The notes below the pieces were generated by a model, which made no database searches, was not told the DNA's origin, and saw nothing but the letters and a program-made list of their open reading frames with translations. 64,000 nucleotides of DNA from Streptomyces griseomycini. GTDB lineage: Bacteria > Actinomycetota > Actinomycetes > Streptomycetales > Streptomycetaceae. Of this stretch, positions 28,274-36,561 are shown piece after piece. Numbering within the stretch: position 1 is the stretch's first letter; each line of letters begins with the position of its first letter. The stretch lies in NCBI RefSeq assembly GCF_014203535.1, contig NZ_JACHJI010000011.1, positions 143,142-207,141 on the forward strand. The letters run 5' to 3'. Both the position numbers and the translations under genes were made by a program.

Positions 28274-29456
28274 AGGGGCCGGCCGTGCCGTCCTGGTGCG
28301 TGAGGTTCGTTCCGGTCGACGGGTCGAAGACATGGGCCTTGCCCATGTCGACCCGGAGGTCCACGGGCGCGCCCTCGCGGGCGCGGGTGGCGGCGTTCAG
28401 CCGGGCCACGATCTGCGGGGCGGCCCCGGTGTCGCGCGCGCCGGAGTCCGTGGCGAGCTCCTCCAGTTCGGCGGTCGTCACCGGCCCGCCCTCCGCGCCG
28501 AAGTAGACGTACGCGTCCGAGCCCAGCGACTCCAGCACGTCCACGGTGGCGGTGATCACGGGGCCGCCCGTCTCGCGCGCCAGGCCCGCGTCCTCGAAGG
28601 CCTCCGGGCGCAGCCCGACGATGACCTCGCGGGGCGCGTTCCGCCGCTCCAGCACCCTGCGCACGCGGTCGTCGAGCGGCAGGTCGCCCAGCGGGGTGCG
28701 CAGGGTCCCGCCGGACAGGGAGGCGCCCACGAAGTTCATCGCCGGGGAGCCGATGAAGCCCGCGACGAACAGGTTGCGCGGCATGTCGTAGAGCTGGGCG
28801 GGGGTGCCGATCTGCTGGACCAGGCCCTGCCGCATGACCACGACCCGGTCGCCGAGGGTCATCGCCTCGGTCTGGTCGTGGGTGACGTACACGGTGGTGG
28901 TGCCCAGGCGGCGCTGCAGCCGGGAGATCTGGGTGCGCATCTGCACCCGGAGCTTGGCGTCCAGGTTGGACAGCGGCTCGTCCATCAGGAACGCCTCGGG
29001 GTCGCGGACGATGGCCCGCCCCATGGCCACCCGCTGGCGCTGGCCGCCCGAGAGGTTGGCCGGCTTGCGGTCCAGCAACCCGGTGAGGTCGAGCACCCGG
29101 GCGGCCTCCTCGACCTTGCGGTCGACGGTGGCCTTGTCCACCTTCGCCAGCCGCAGCGGGAACCCCATGTTCTCGCGCACGCTCATGTGCGGGTACAGGG
29201 CGTAGCTCTGGAACACCATGGCGACGTCGCGCTCCTTGGGGGCGAGGTCGTTGACGACCCGGCCGCCGATGCGCAGGGTTCCCTCGGTGATGTCCTCGAG
29301 CCCGGCGATCATGTTCAGGGTGGTGGACTTGCCGCATCCGGACGGGCCGACCAGGATCACGAACTCCCCGTCGGCGATGTCGAGGTCCACGTCCTTGACG
29401 GCGAGGGATCCGTCGGGATACCGCTTGGTGACCTTCTCGAGGACGATCTCGGCCAT
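28272..29456 (-). CDS. sugC: Sugar ABC transporter ATPase, SugC-like
   Basis: A 394-residue ABC ATPase of the MalK/UgpC/MsiK type. Walker A is GPSGCGKSTT, the Q-loop is VFQSYALYPHMSV, the signature is LSGGQRQR, Walker B is AFLMDEPLSNLDAK, and the H-loop is VTHDQTEAM. A C-terminal regulatory OB-like region follows (from about residue 240). It is the last gene of the lpqY-sugA-sugB-sugC run and powers import through SugA and SugB on the cytosolic face. Streptomyces sugar importers usually share one MsiK ATPase, so a dedicated ATPase in the operon is notable and matches the mycobacterial LpqY-SugABC arrangement. The ATG follows AGGCACCACCC, a modest binding site. Confidence 0.9.
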   Translation of the reverse strand: MAEIVLEKVTKRYPDGSLAVKDVDLDIADGEFVILVGPSGCGKSTTLNMIAGLEDITEGTLRIGGRVVNDLAPKERDVAMVFQSYALYPHMSVRENMGFPLRLAKVDKATVDRKVEEAARVLDLTGLLDRKPANLSGGQRQRVAMGRAIVRDPEAFLMDEPLSNLDAKLRVQMRTQISRLQRRLGTTTVYVTHDQTEAMTLGDRVVVMRQGLVQQIGTPAQLYDMPRNLFVAGFIGSPAMNFVGASLSGGTLRTPLGDLPLDDRVRRVLERRNAPREVIVGLRPEAFEDAGLARETGGPVITATVDVLESLGSDAYVYFGAEGGPVTTAELEELATDSGARDTGAAPQIVARLNAATRAREGAPVDLRVDMGKAHVFDPSTGTNLTHQDGTAGP

Positions 29457-29481
29457 GGGTGGTGCCTCCTTGCCGTCGGGC

Positions 29482-30315
29482 TCATCCCTTGACCGCCCCG
29501 GAGGTCAGTCCGGCGACGATCCGCCGCTGGAAGAGCAGGACGAAGATGATGATCGGGACGGTGATCACCACGGCTGCGGCGGCGATCGACCCGGTGGGCT
29601 GCTGGAACTGCGAGCTGCCGGTGAAGAACGCGATCGCGGCGGGCACCGTCCGCGCGGACTCGGTGGACGTCAGCGAGATCGCGAACAGGAAGTCGTTCCA
29701 GCAGAAGATGAACACGAGGATGGCGGTGGTGAACACGCCCGGCGCGGCGAGCGGCACGATGACCAGCCGGAAGGCCTGCGCGGGCGTGGCCCCGTCCACC
29801 TTGGCGGCCTTCTCCAGGTCCCAGGGGATCTCCCGGAAGAACGCCGACAGGGTGTAGATCGCCAGCGGCAGCGAGAAGGTCATGTACGGGATGATCAGCC
29901 CGAGCCAGGTGTCGAAGATCCCGATGATCCGCTCGATGTCGAACAGCGGGGACACCAGGGAGATCGGCGGGAACATGGCGATCAGCAGCGACATGCCGAT
30001 GAGGACCCGCTTGCCGGGGAACCGCAGCCGGGCGACCGCGTAGGCGGCCATGGTGCCGAGGACCACCGCGATCACGGTGGCGATCAGGGCGATGCCGATC
30101 GAGTTGATCAGCGCCCGCGTGAACTCGGAGGTCGCGAAGATGCCCCGGTAGTTCTCCCAGGTCCAGTCGCGCGGGACGTAGGAGCCGTCGGAGAGGGTGC
30201 CGGGGTCCTTGAACGACAGTGCGGCGATCCACCACACCGGGAACAGGGCGTACAGCACCACCACGACGTTGACGACACCCCACCGGGTGGCGTGCGTCTT
30301 GCCCGCGGCGGCCAT
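29482..30315 (-). CDS. sugB: Carbohydrate ABC transporter permease, SugB-like
   Basis: A 277-residue MalG-type permease with six predicted membrane helices. The EAA loop is visible as EKAAKVDGATPAQAFRLVIV followed by PLAAPG (about residues 175-200), where it contacts the ATPase. N- and C-termini are cytosolic (ending RRIVAGLTSGAVKG, typical of MalG). Its ATG overlaps the TGA of sugA in a TGATG arrangement, so translation is coupled. Substrate assignment to trehalose rests on the similarity of the binding protein and SugA to the mycobacterial system. Confidence 0.9.
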   Translation of the reverse strand: MAAAGKTHATRWGVVNVVVVLYALFPVWWIAALSFKDPGTLSDGSYVPRDWTWENYRGIFATSEFTRALINSIGIALIATVIAVVLGTMAAYAVARLRFPGKRVLIGMSLLIAMFPPISLVSPLFDIERIIGIFDTWLGLIIPYMTFSLPLAIYTLSAFFREIPWDLEKAAKVDGATPAQAFRLVIVPLAAPGVFTTAILVFIFCWNDFLFAISLTSTESARTVPAAIAFFTGSSQFQQPTGSIAAAAVVITVPIIIFVLLFQRRIVAGLTSGAVKG

Positions 30316-31232
30316 CAGCGCTTCACCTCCGCGCCCGGTGCGGCGGCGCCGAACAGCCTGACGAAGGTGAAGGCGATGATCCCGACGCAGAGGAAGATCA
30401 GGACCGAGATCGCCGACCCGATGCCCAGGTTCAGCGCGGTGAACAGGTTGTCGTAGCCGAGGATGGACAGGGAGCCGGTGCCGTGGGCGCCGGAGGTCAG
30501 GACGTAAATGTTGTCGAAGATCCGGAACGCGTCCAGGGTGCGGAAGAGCAGTGCCACCAGGATGGCCGGCTTCATCAGCGGCAGCGTGACCTTGGTGAAG
30601 CGCTGCCAGGGGGTGGCGCCGTCCACCATGGCCGCCTTCAGGGTCTCCTCGGGGACCAGGGCGAGGCCGGCGAGCAGCAGCAGCGCCATGAACGGGGTGG
30701 TCTTCCACACCTCGGCGAGGACGATCAGCCACAGCGCGAGCCACTGCTCGGTGAGCGGGGCCTCACCGCTGGGCAGCAGTTCGGCGAGGTAGCCGAGCTC
30801 GGGGGTCCAGGCGTACTGCCAGGAGAAGGCGGCGACGACGGTGACGATGCCGTAGGGGACGAGGACCGCGGTGCGGACCGTGCCGCGCGCGAAGAGCGTG
30901 CGGTGCATCACCAGGGCGAGTCCCATGCCGAGGACCAGCTCGACGGCCACCGACACGACGGTGATGAAGAGCGTGACCCAGAAGGCGTCCCACCAGTACG
31001 GGGAGGAGAGCACCGCCCCGTAGTTCCTCAGGCCCACGAACTCCGCCCGCGCCGGGAAGCGCAGGTCGTAGCGCTGGAGGGACAGGTAGACCGCGTAGCC
31101 GATGGGGTAGGCGGTCACGGCGAGCATGACGAGGACGGCCGGTGCGCACAGCAGCCAGCCCAGGCGCCGCTCCTGCTTGGCCCCGGCGGAGAGGACCGGT
31201 CTGCCCCGCGCCGGGTCTGCCGTCGTGCTCAC
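30315..31232 (-). CDS. sugA: Carbohydrate ABC transporter permease, SugA-like
   Basis: A 305-residue MalF-type permease, six helices. It shows long runs like those I recall from mycobacterial SugA: PAVLVMLAVTAYPIGYAVYL, LALVMHRTLFARGTVRTAVL, VWKTTPFMALLLLAGLALVP, and TLDAFRIFDNIYVLTSG. The EAA loop is LKAAMVDGATPWQRFTKVTL. The GTG start overlaps the lpqY stop by four bases (GTGA) and its own stop overlaps sugB, so three genes are tightly coupled. Role: one half of the transmembrane channel for disaccharide import. Confidence 0.9.
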   Translation of the reverse strand: MSTTADPARGRPVLSAGAKQERRLGWLLCAPAVLVMLAVTAYPIGYAVYLSLQRYDLRFPARAEFVGLRNYGAVLSSPYWWDAFWVTLFITVVSVAVELVLGMGLALVMHRTLFARGTVRTAVLVPYGIVTVVAAFSWQYAWTPELGYLAELLPSGEAPLTEQWLALWLIVLAEVWKTTPFMALLLLAGLALVPEETLKAAMVDGATPWQRFTKVTLPLMKPAILVALLFRTLDAFRIFDNIYVLTSGAHGTGSLSILGYDNLFTALNLGIGSAISVLIFLCVGIIAFTFVRLFGAAAPGAEVKR

Positions 31233-32512
31233 GGGATCACACCTTCGGATCGCAGGGCCTCGTCGATCTGTTCCCCGATGGTGTCGACCGCCCTCTCCGG
31301 CTGGATCGCGGACGGCGGGGACAGCGTGTGGGAGATGACGATCGACACGTTCTGGTAGGCGGGGGTGAGCGGCCGCACGCTCCCCGACTCCAGCGCGGCC
31401 AGCACCTCCTCGGAGAAGGGGTACGCCTTCCTGAACGCCGGCTCGTCGTACAGGGCGCGCAGGGTGGGCGGCAGTCCGCCCTCGAGCGCGGCGGTGAGCT
31501 GGTTCTCCCGGTCGCGCAGGCACAGGGCCGCCTCGAAGGCCAGGCCGGGGTGGCGGGAGTGGGCGCTGACGGCCAGGTGGTTGCCGCCGACGGTGGGCCG
31601 GGCCGGGCGGTCGGCGTCGACGCGGGGATAGGGCGCCCAGCGGAAGTGCTCGAACAGCTCCGGGTTGTTCGCCTTCATCGACGGATAGACGAAGGGGTAG
31701 TTCAGCTCGAAGGCCGCCACGCCCGACTCCATGGCGAGGCGGTTCTGGTCCTCCATCTGGTTGGGCAGGGAGGGGTCGGCGGCCGGGGAGTCGGCGAGGT
31801 CCCGCATGATCGTGGCGGCCCGCACGGCCGGCGGGCCGAGGGAGGGCCCGGTGGCGCCCGGGTCGAGGACGGCGCCGCCCGCGCTGTTGACCAGGGTGTT
31901 GAACCAGACGGTCAGGCCCTCGTACTGGGCGCCCTGGATCTCCACGTGGTGCGGTTTCCCCCGCCGGGCGAGGTCGCGGGCCATGTCCAGCATCTCGGAC
32001 CAGGTCTCGGGCGGGGTGGGCACCAGGTCCTTCCGGTACCACAGGAGCTGGGTGTTGGTGTTGTACGGGACGGCGTAGAGCCCGTCCTTCCAGGTGGCGG
32101 TCTGCAGCGGGACGCGCAGGGTGCCCTCGGTGGCCCGCCGCCCGGTCTCACCGGTCCACTCCCGGATCCAGCGGGCCTCGGCGAACTCGGCGACCCAGGT
32201 GACGTCCAGGCCCAGGATGTCCATGGAGGTGTCCTCGGCGGCGAGCCTGCGCACCAGCTGCTGGCGCTGGCCGTCGGCGCCCCGGGGCAGTTTCCGGTAG
32301 CTGATGCGGTAGCGGCCGCCCGACGCCTCGGTGCAGCGGTCGGCGGCCTTCTGCAGGGCGCCGGAGTCGTCGGGGAAGTTGTACCAGTCGAGGGTGGGGC
32401 GGCCGGTGTCCTCGTCGCCGCCGCAGGCTGCGAGCGCGGAGGCCAGCAGGGTCAGCGCGACCAGCGCACGCGCCCGTCGCGCCCCTCGGGGGCGTCTCCA
32501 CACGCGCTCCAC
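31229..32512 (-). CDS. lpqY: Solute-binding lipoprotein, LpqY-like (trehalose)
   Basis: A 427-residue extracellular binding lipoprotein. A charged N-terminus precedes the lipobox LASALAAC, giving lipid-modified Cys30. The text matches mycobacterial LpqY rather than MalE: LPRGADGQRQQLVRRLAAED, MDILGLDVTWVAEFAEA, YNTNTQLLWYRKDLV, and C-terminal CLRDRENQ ... LEGGLPP ... VRPLTPAYQNVSI. LpqY-SugABC takes up trehalose released at the cell surface in mycobacteria; trehalose as ligand here is inferred from that. The GTG start chosen lacks a clear binding site, and a second GTG lies three codons on. It is first in the operon, 193 bases past the tRNA gene on the same strand. Confidence 0.87.
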   Translation of the reverse strand: MERVWRRPRGARRARALVALTLLASALAACGGDEDTGRPTLDWYNFPDDSGALQKAADRCTEASGGRYRISYRKLPRGADGQRQQLVRRLAAEDTSMDILGLDVTWVAEFAEARWIREWTGETGRRATEGTLRVPLQTATWKDGLYAVPYNTNTQLLWYRKDLVPTPPETWSEMLDMARDLARRGKPHHVEIQGAQYEGLTVWFNTLVNSAGGAVLDPGATGPSLGPPAVRAATIMRDLADSPAADPSLPNQMEDQNRLAMESGVAAFELNYPFVYPSMKANNPELFEHFRWAPYPRVDADRPARPTVGGNHLAVSAHSRHPGLAFEAALCLRDRENQLTAALEGGLPPTLRALYDEPAFRKAYPFSEEVLAALESGSVRPLTPAYQNVSIVISHTLSPPSAIQPERAVDTIGEQIDEALRSEGVIP

Positions 32513-32650
32513 ACCTCGCTTCCGGGACGGCGGCGCGGGCAGGGGCCACGCAGCGGCTTACCCGGCGAACGTTAAGCAGCGCCTGGAGCGACATCAAGGA
32601 CATGAGATGACGAATCACCCGTCATGCCCAGCAAGCACCCCGGAAACGAC

Positions 32651-32688
32651 GCGGAGGCCGTGTCGGATCTCTCCGACACGGCCTCCGC
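32651..32688 (-). terminator. Terminator downstream of the second tRNA-Pro
   Basis: A perfect 16-bp stem GCGGAGGCCGTGTCGG / CCGACACGGCCTCCGC with loop ATCTCT lies 18 bases past the tRNA 3' end. It shares the GAGGCCGTGTCGG core with the hairpin after the first copy, so tRNA and terminator were probably duplicated together. Confidence 0.8.
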
Positions 32689-32705
32689 ACCACGACTCCC
32701 TCGAG

Positions 32706-32779
<74 letters not shown>

Positions 32780-32887
32780 GTGCCCGTCTGACCTGGGGAT
32801 TCCCCCGGCCGAACGCGCACGGAAACAATACCGCACTCGGGGCGGTGATCGCGCACCCGTTTACCGGAGGGCACCGTCCGACGGGTC

Positions 32888-32918
32888 TTGACCTGAAGTT
32901 TGGTTGAGGTTGCACGAT
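32888..32918 (+). promoter_or_regulatory. MerR/SoxR-type promoter of the split transketolase genes
   Basis: TTGACC (32888-32893) and CACGAT (32913-32918) are 19 bp apart. The spacer holds the dyad ACCTGAAGTTTGGTTGAGGT (32891-32910; half-sites ACCTGAA and TTGAGGT, one mismatch), which resembles SoxR boxes. The ATG at 32925 begins six bases after the -10 and has no ribosome binding site, so the transcript is probably leaderless. Confidence 0.65.
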
Positions 32919-32924
32919 CGCTGT

Positions 32925-33632
32925 ATGACGATCTTCGAGGAACACACGCGTCCCCACGGGTACGCGGATCTGCCGGGACTGATGGCTCTGATGACCGGTG
33001 ACGAGAAGCACGGTCCGGCCGCGACGTCCACGCTGGACGTGCTGTGGGTGCTCTACGACCGGGTGCTGCGGGTCGGACCGGAGCGGATGGACGACCCCGG
33101 GCGGGACCGGTTCCTGCTGTCGAAGGGGCACGGGCCGATGGCGTACTACGCCGTACTGGCCGCCAAGGGGTTCCTGCCCGTGGACTGGCTGCCGGGTTTC
33201 GGCTCGTACGACTCGCCCCTCGGTCACCACCCCGACCGCCTCCTGGTGCCGGGCGCCGAGATCGGCAGCGGGTCGCTGGGGCACGGGCTGCCGATCGCGG
33301 TCGGCACGGCGCTGGGGTTGCGCGCGCAGGGCCTGGACGAGCCGCGGGTGTGGACGCTGATCGGGGACGCCGAGCTGGACGAGGGCAGCAACCACGAGGC
33401 GATCGCCTTCGCCGGGCCCGCCGGCCTGGAACGGCTGCACACCGTGGTCGTCGACAACTCCTCCGCCAGTCACGCCCGGCCCGGCGGGATCGCCGCCCGC
33501 TTCGAGGCGGCGGGCTGGTCCGCGCTCACGGTCGACGGCCGGGACCACGAGGCGCTGTACGCCGCGTTCACCGCACCGCATCCGGGCCGGCCCCACATGG
33601 TCGTGGCCCGGGTCGAGCCCAAGAACGCCTGA
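32925..33632 (+). CDS. Transketolase, N-terminal subunit
   Basis: A 235-residue protein covering the TPP pyrimidine/diphosphate domain of transketolase. RFLLSKGHGPMAYYAVLA and IGSGSLGHGLPIAVG match the family; the TPP-diphosphate motif is IGDAELDEGSNHEAIAFAG to VVVDNSS (GDG-type with GDA). Split transketolases consist of this subunit and a C-terminal partner, encoded 73 bases downstream. They move two-carbon units in the pentose phosphate pathway or in sugar assembly for natural products. No TktA-length fusion is present here. The start is an apparently leaderless ATG under a 19-bp-spacer promoter, suggesting redox or drug control. Confidence 0.88.
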   Translation: MTIFEEHTRPHGYADLPGLMALMTGDEKHGPAATSTLDVLWVLYDRVLRVGPERMDDPGRDRFLLSKGHGPMAYYAVLAAKGFLPVDWLPGFGSYDSPLGHHPDRLLVPGAEIGSGSLGHGLPIAVGTALGLRAQGLDEPRVWTLIGDAELDEGSNHEAIAFAGPAGLERLHTVVVDNSSASHARPGGIAARFEAAGWSALTVDGRDHEALYAAFTAPHPGRPHMVVARVEPKNA

Positions 33633-33705
33633 ACGCCCTCCGTCTCCCCCCTTGTCGACCCGAGGTCGACCCGAATGATGCGAACCGTGGAAAGGACCGA
33701 TCTCC

Positions 33706-34629
33706 GTGGACACCATGCGTGACCGTTTCGCCCCTGTCGTCACCCGACTGCTCGACGAGGACCCGCGGGTCGCGGTCGTCCTCGCCGAGATCGGCAGGGA
33801 CGGCTTCGCCGAGGCACTGCGCCGGCACCCGGACCGGGTCGTCAATGTCGGCATCCGGGAACAGCTCCTGGTCGGGGCGGCCGCGGGGATGGCGCTGACC
33901 GGGCTGCGGCCCGTCGTGCACACCTTCGCGAGCTTCCTCGTCGAGCGGCCCTTCGAGCAGCTCAAACTGGACCTCGGACACCAGGGCGCGGGCGCGGTGC
34001 TGGTGAGCGCCGCCGCCTCCTTCGACTGGCCGGCCGGCGGGTACACCCACATGGCGCCGGGCGACGTGGCGCTGCTGGACACCCTGGACGGCTGGGCCGT
34101 GCACGTGCCGGGGCATCCGGACGAGGCCGAGGCGCTGCTGCGGCACGCGGTGGCCGCCGGTGACGACAAGGTGTACGTGCGGCTGTCCGTGCAGTCCAAC
34201 GCGCGGGCGCTGCCCGTGGACGGGGAGCGCTTCCGCACCGTCCGCGAGGGACGCTCCGGTGTCGTGGTCGCCGTCGGGCCGGTGCTGGACGCGGTGCTCC
34301 ACGCCACCGAGGGCCTCGACGTCACCGTCCTGTACGCCACCACCGTCCGCCCCTTCGACACGGCCGGCCTGCGCCGCGCCACCGCGGCGGCCGGGACGGA
34401 CGTCGTCCTCGTCGAGCCGTACCTGGCGGGCACGTCGACGGCGGCGGCGAACGACGCGCTCGCCGACGTGCCGCACCGGGTGCTGGGGCTGGGCGTGGGC
34501 CGGGCCGAGCTGCGGCGGTACGGGCGGGTCGAGGAGCACGTCGCCGCGCACGGCCTCGACGCGCGGTCGCTGCGGGAGCGCATCGGGGGGTTCCTGGCCG
34601 TGGACGGGGTGGTGCCGGCGGGGGCGTGA
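33706..34629 (+). CDS. Transketolase, C-terminal subunit
   Basis: A 307-residue protein with the pyrimidine-binding and C-terminal transketolase domains. RVVNVGIREQLLVGAAAGMA is the classic transketolase/DXS motif whose Glu activates TPP, and RPVVHTFASFLVERPFEQ follows it. The third domain (from about residue 185) holds VVVAVGPVLDAVLHA and TVLYATTVRPFD. The GTG start is preceded by GAAAGGACCG. It should form a heterotetramer with the subunit encoded just upstream. C-terminal ending is proline/glycine-rich and unremarkable. Confidence 0.88.
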   Translation: MDTMRDRFAPVVTRLLDEDPRVAVVLAEIGRDGFAEALRRHPDRVVNVGIREQLLVGAAAGMALTGLRPVVHTFASFLVERPFEQLKLDLGHQGAGAVLVSAAASFDWPAGGYTHMAPGDVALLDTLDGWAVHVPGHPDEAEALLRHAVAAGDDKVYVRLSVQSNARALPVDGERFRTVREGRSGVVVAVGPVLDAVLHATEGLDVTVLYATTVRPFDTAGLRRATAAAGTDVVLVEPYLAGTSTAAANDALADVPHRVLGLGVGRAELRRYGRVEEHVAAHGLDARSLRERIGGFLAVDGVVPAGA

Positions 34630-34999
34630 GGCGGTCACCCCGGCGACCAGCAGTACCCGCTGCGTTCCGGCACCGAGGCGGCGGAGCCCGCGAGGGCCCG
34701 GCCGACCGGCGTCATCGCGAGCGAGCCCGCCACGTCACAGGCACGGATGCGGTCGTGGCCGCGGCTGAGGACACGCGGCCGGACCGCCCGCGCTCCCCCG
34801 GCGCCCGTCCCGGCACCCCCCCCGGTGCTTCCCCGGCGTCGCTCACGGCATGTCCGGGCGCCTCCCCCGCACCCGTCGCGCCGCCGCTTCCGGGCCGCCG
34901 CGCCGTCCGTCGTGGTGGCGGCCGGAACCCCCCTCCGGCCCCGGCCGCCGCTCACGGTCCTGGATCATGCCACGGGGCACTGACAACGCCCCGGGAACT
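34630..34999 (+). other. Gene-free stretch after the transketolase pair
   Basis: This 370-base stretch is very GC-rich with poly-C runs. Open frames on both strands have no conserved motif or ribosome binding site. A minus-strand frame near 34640-34780 (RVLSRGHDRIRACDVAGSLA) looks more protein-like than the rest and could be gene debris, but I cannot identify it. Confidence 0.5.
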
Positions 35000-35359
35000 T
35001 CAGTCCGCGGGCGGGAGGCCCAGCCGGGGGTGCGCCTCCAGCAGGCGCGACGGGGCCGCCTGGCGCCAGGAGTCGGCGAGGATGTCGCGCAGTTCGGCCT
35101 CGTCCTCCAGGGCGGCGAGGCGGACCCTGACCCAGGCGAACTGCGCCTCGTGGCCGGCGATCCAGAACTTCTCCGGCTCGGCGAGGGCCAGTTCGTCGCG
35201 CTCCTCCTTCGGGCAGCGCACCGCGAGGGAGGTCTCGTCCTCGGGCAGGGTGGCGAACATCTTCCCCGCGACCCGGAACGTGGGCATGCTCCAGGCGACC
35301 TTCTCCGTCGTGTCCGGCAGGGACAAGGCGATCCGTCGTACGTCTTCGGCTTCGGGCAT
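35000..35359 (-). CDS. MmcQ/YjbR family protein
   Basis: A 119-residue protein of the MmcQ/YjbR family: VRRIALSLPDTTEKVAWSMP, TFRVAGKMFATLP, and DELALAEPEKFWIAG. The family adopts a CyaY/double-wing-like DNA-binding fold and its role is unclear. The ATG of MPEAEDVRR was chosen as it fits family length; neither it nor an upstream TTG at 35389 has a clear ribosome binding site. It lies 17 bases after the stop of the GNAT gene, as the last member of an XRE-GNAT-MmcQ operon. Confidence 0.85.
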   Translation of the reverse strand: MPEAEDVRRIALSLPDTTEKVAWSMPTFRVAGKMFATLPEDETSLAVRCPKEERDELALAEPEKFWIAGHEAQFAWVRVRLAALEDEAELRDILADSWRQAAPSRLLEAHPRLGLPPAD

Positions 35360-35376
35360 GGCAGGGACCGTAGCGG

Positions 35377-35934
35377 TCACCACTGACAATCACCCGGGGA
35401 AGCGGGTGCCGTGCCCGCTCCCGGGCGCTTGTAGTAGAGCGTCGTCGGCCGCAGCACCCCGCCCGGGTCCGCCGCGTAGTCGGGGATCGTGCCGACGGGG
35501 GTCCAGCCGGCCGAGCGGTAGAGGTGCTCGGCGGGGCTGTCGGTCTCGGTGTCCAGGTGCAGCAGGGTGACGCCCCGCGCGGCGGCCTCCTCCTCCGCGG
35601 CGGTCAGCAGCCTGCGGCCGAGACCCCGGCCGCGGGCCGTGCGGTGCACCATCAGCTTCACCAGTTCGGCGCGGTGGCGGCTGTTGGGCCTGTCGGGCAG
35701 GGCGAGGCCGACCGTGCCCAGCACCCGGCCCGGCTCCTCGTACGCCACCCACACCACGAGCCGGCCGTCGGCGACGGCGGCGGACCGCTCCCGCCACCAC
35801 GCGGCGGCCTGCGTGCGGTCGAGCGGTGCGAGGAAGCCGACGGAGGCGCCTCCGTCCACGGCGTCGGCCAGCAGGTCGGCCAACTCACCTGCCCGTTCGG
35901 CGAGTTGGTCCGCGTTCAGGCGCATGACGTTCAC
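35377..35934 (-). CDS. GNAT-family N-acetyltransferase
   Basis: A 185-residue GNAT enzyme. Acetyl-CoA binding motif A is VKLMVHRTARGRGLGRRLLT (about residues 93-112), followed by LLHLDTETDSPAEHLYRSAG (motif B, typical of PhnO/RimI-like proteins). Its GTG overlaps the stop of the upstream XRE regulator by four bases (GTGA), so the two are translationally coupled; the regulator probably controls this enzyme. Substrate unknown; a small amine or antibiotic is possible. Confidence 0.88.
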   Translation of the reverse strand: MNVMRLNADQLAERAGELADLLADAVDGGASVGFLAPLDRTQAAAWWRERSAAVADGRLVVWVAYEEPGRVLGTVGLALPDRPNSRHRAELVKLMVHRTARGRGLGRRLLTAAEEEAAARGVTLLHLDTETDSPAEHLYRSAGWTPVGTIPDYAADPGGVLRPTTLYYKRPGAGTAPASPGDCQW

Positions 35935-36515
35935 GGTCGCACCACCGCCAGTACGTAGCGCGCGTCTTCGGGGCCGGGGCAGCGGAACCGGGTGGGCCCC
36001 CAGACGCGCAGCCTGAGGCAGTCACCGCGGACGAGGTGGTGCTCGACGTCCTCGGCCGTCACGGCGAGGGCTCCGGCCAGGACCCAGATGTGCTGTTCCA
36101 GGCCGGGCACGGGCGGCCGGTCGTAGGCGAGGTCCGCGCCGGCGACGAGCCGTCCCTCGACGAGCTCGCCGCGCAGCCCGCCGTGCGGCGGGGAGACGGA
36201 CCGGCGGACGAAACCGGAGGCGCGGTCCTCCCACACCGGCTGCTCGGCGGCCCGCACCACCGGCTGGGGCTCCGCCTCGACCTCGCTGAGCAGTTGGGAC
36301 ATGGTCCGCCCGTAGACGGCGCACAGGCGGTTCAGCAGGGAGGCGGTGGGGCTGGTCTCCGCCCGCTCGGTCCGGGACAGGGTGGACCGGCTGATCCCGC
36401 TGCGCTCCGCGAGCTCTCCGAGGGACCATCCGTGTTCGCCCCTGAGCTCGGCCAGTCGCGCGCCGATCCGGACGTCGACGGGGTCCGGGGCCGCCCCGGC
36501 CTCATCGTGTTTCAC
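35931..36515 (-). CDS. XRE-family regulator with cupin domain
   Basis: A 194-residue regulator. An XRE helix-turn-helix (about residues 15-75: LGELAERSGISRSTLSRTER) is followed by a cupin sensor domain (about 110-190, with PGLEQHIWVLAGALAVTAED and a conserved LRLRVWGPTRFRCPG strand). Such proteins usually repress their own operon and a neighbouring metabolic gene. The ATG of MKHDEAGAAP starts the operon, and GNAT and MmcQ genes follow with overlap or a short gap. Ligand not known. Confidence 0.9.
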   Translation of the reverse strand: MKHDEAGAAPDPVDVRIGARLAELRGEHGWSLGELAERSGISRSTLSRTERAETSPTASLLNRLCAVYGRTMSQLLSEVEAEPQPVVRAAEQPVWEDRASGFVRRSVSPPHGGLRGELVEGRLVAGADLAYDRPPVPGLEQHIWVLAGALAVTAEDVEHHLVRGDCLRLRVWGPTRFRCPGPEDARYVLAVVRP

Positions 36516-36561
36516 ATCCGGGAGGGTATCCCAGGTCAGGGACGGACGGCTGTGGTCCCCG

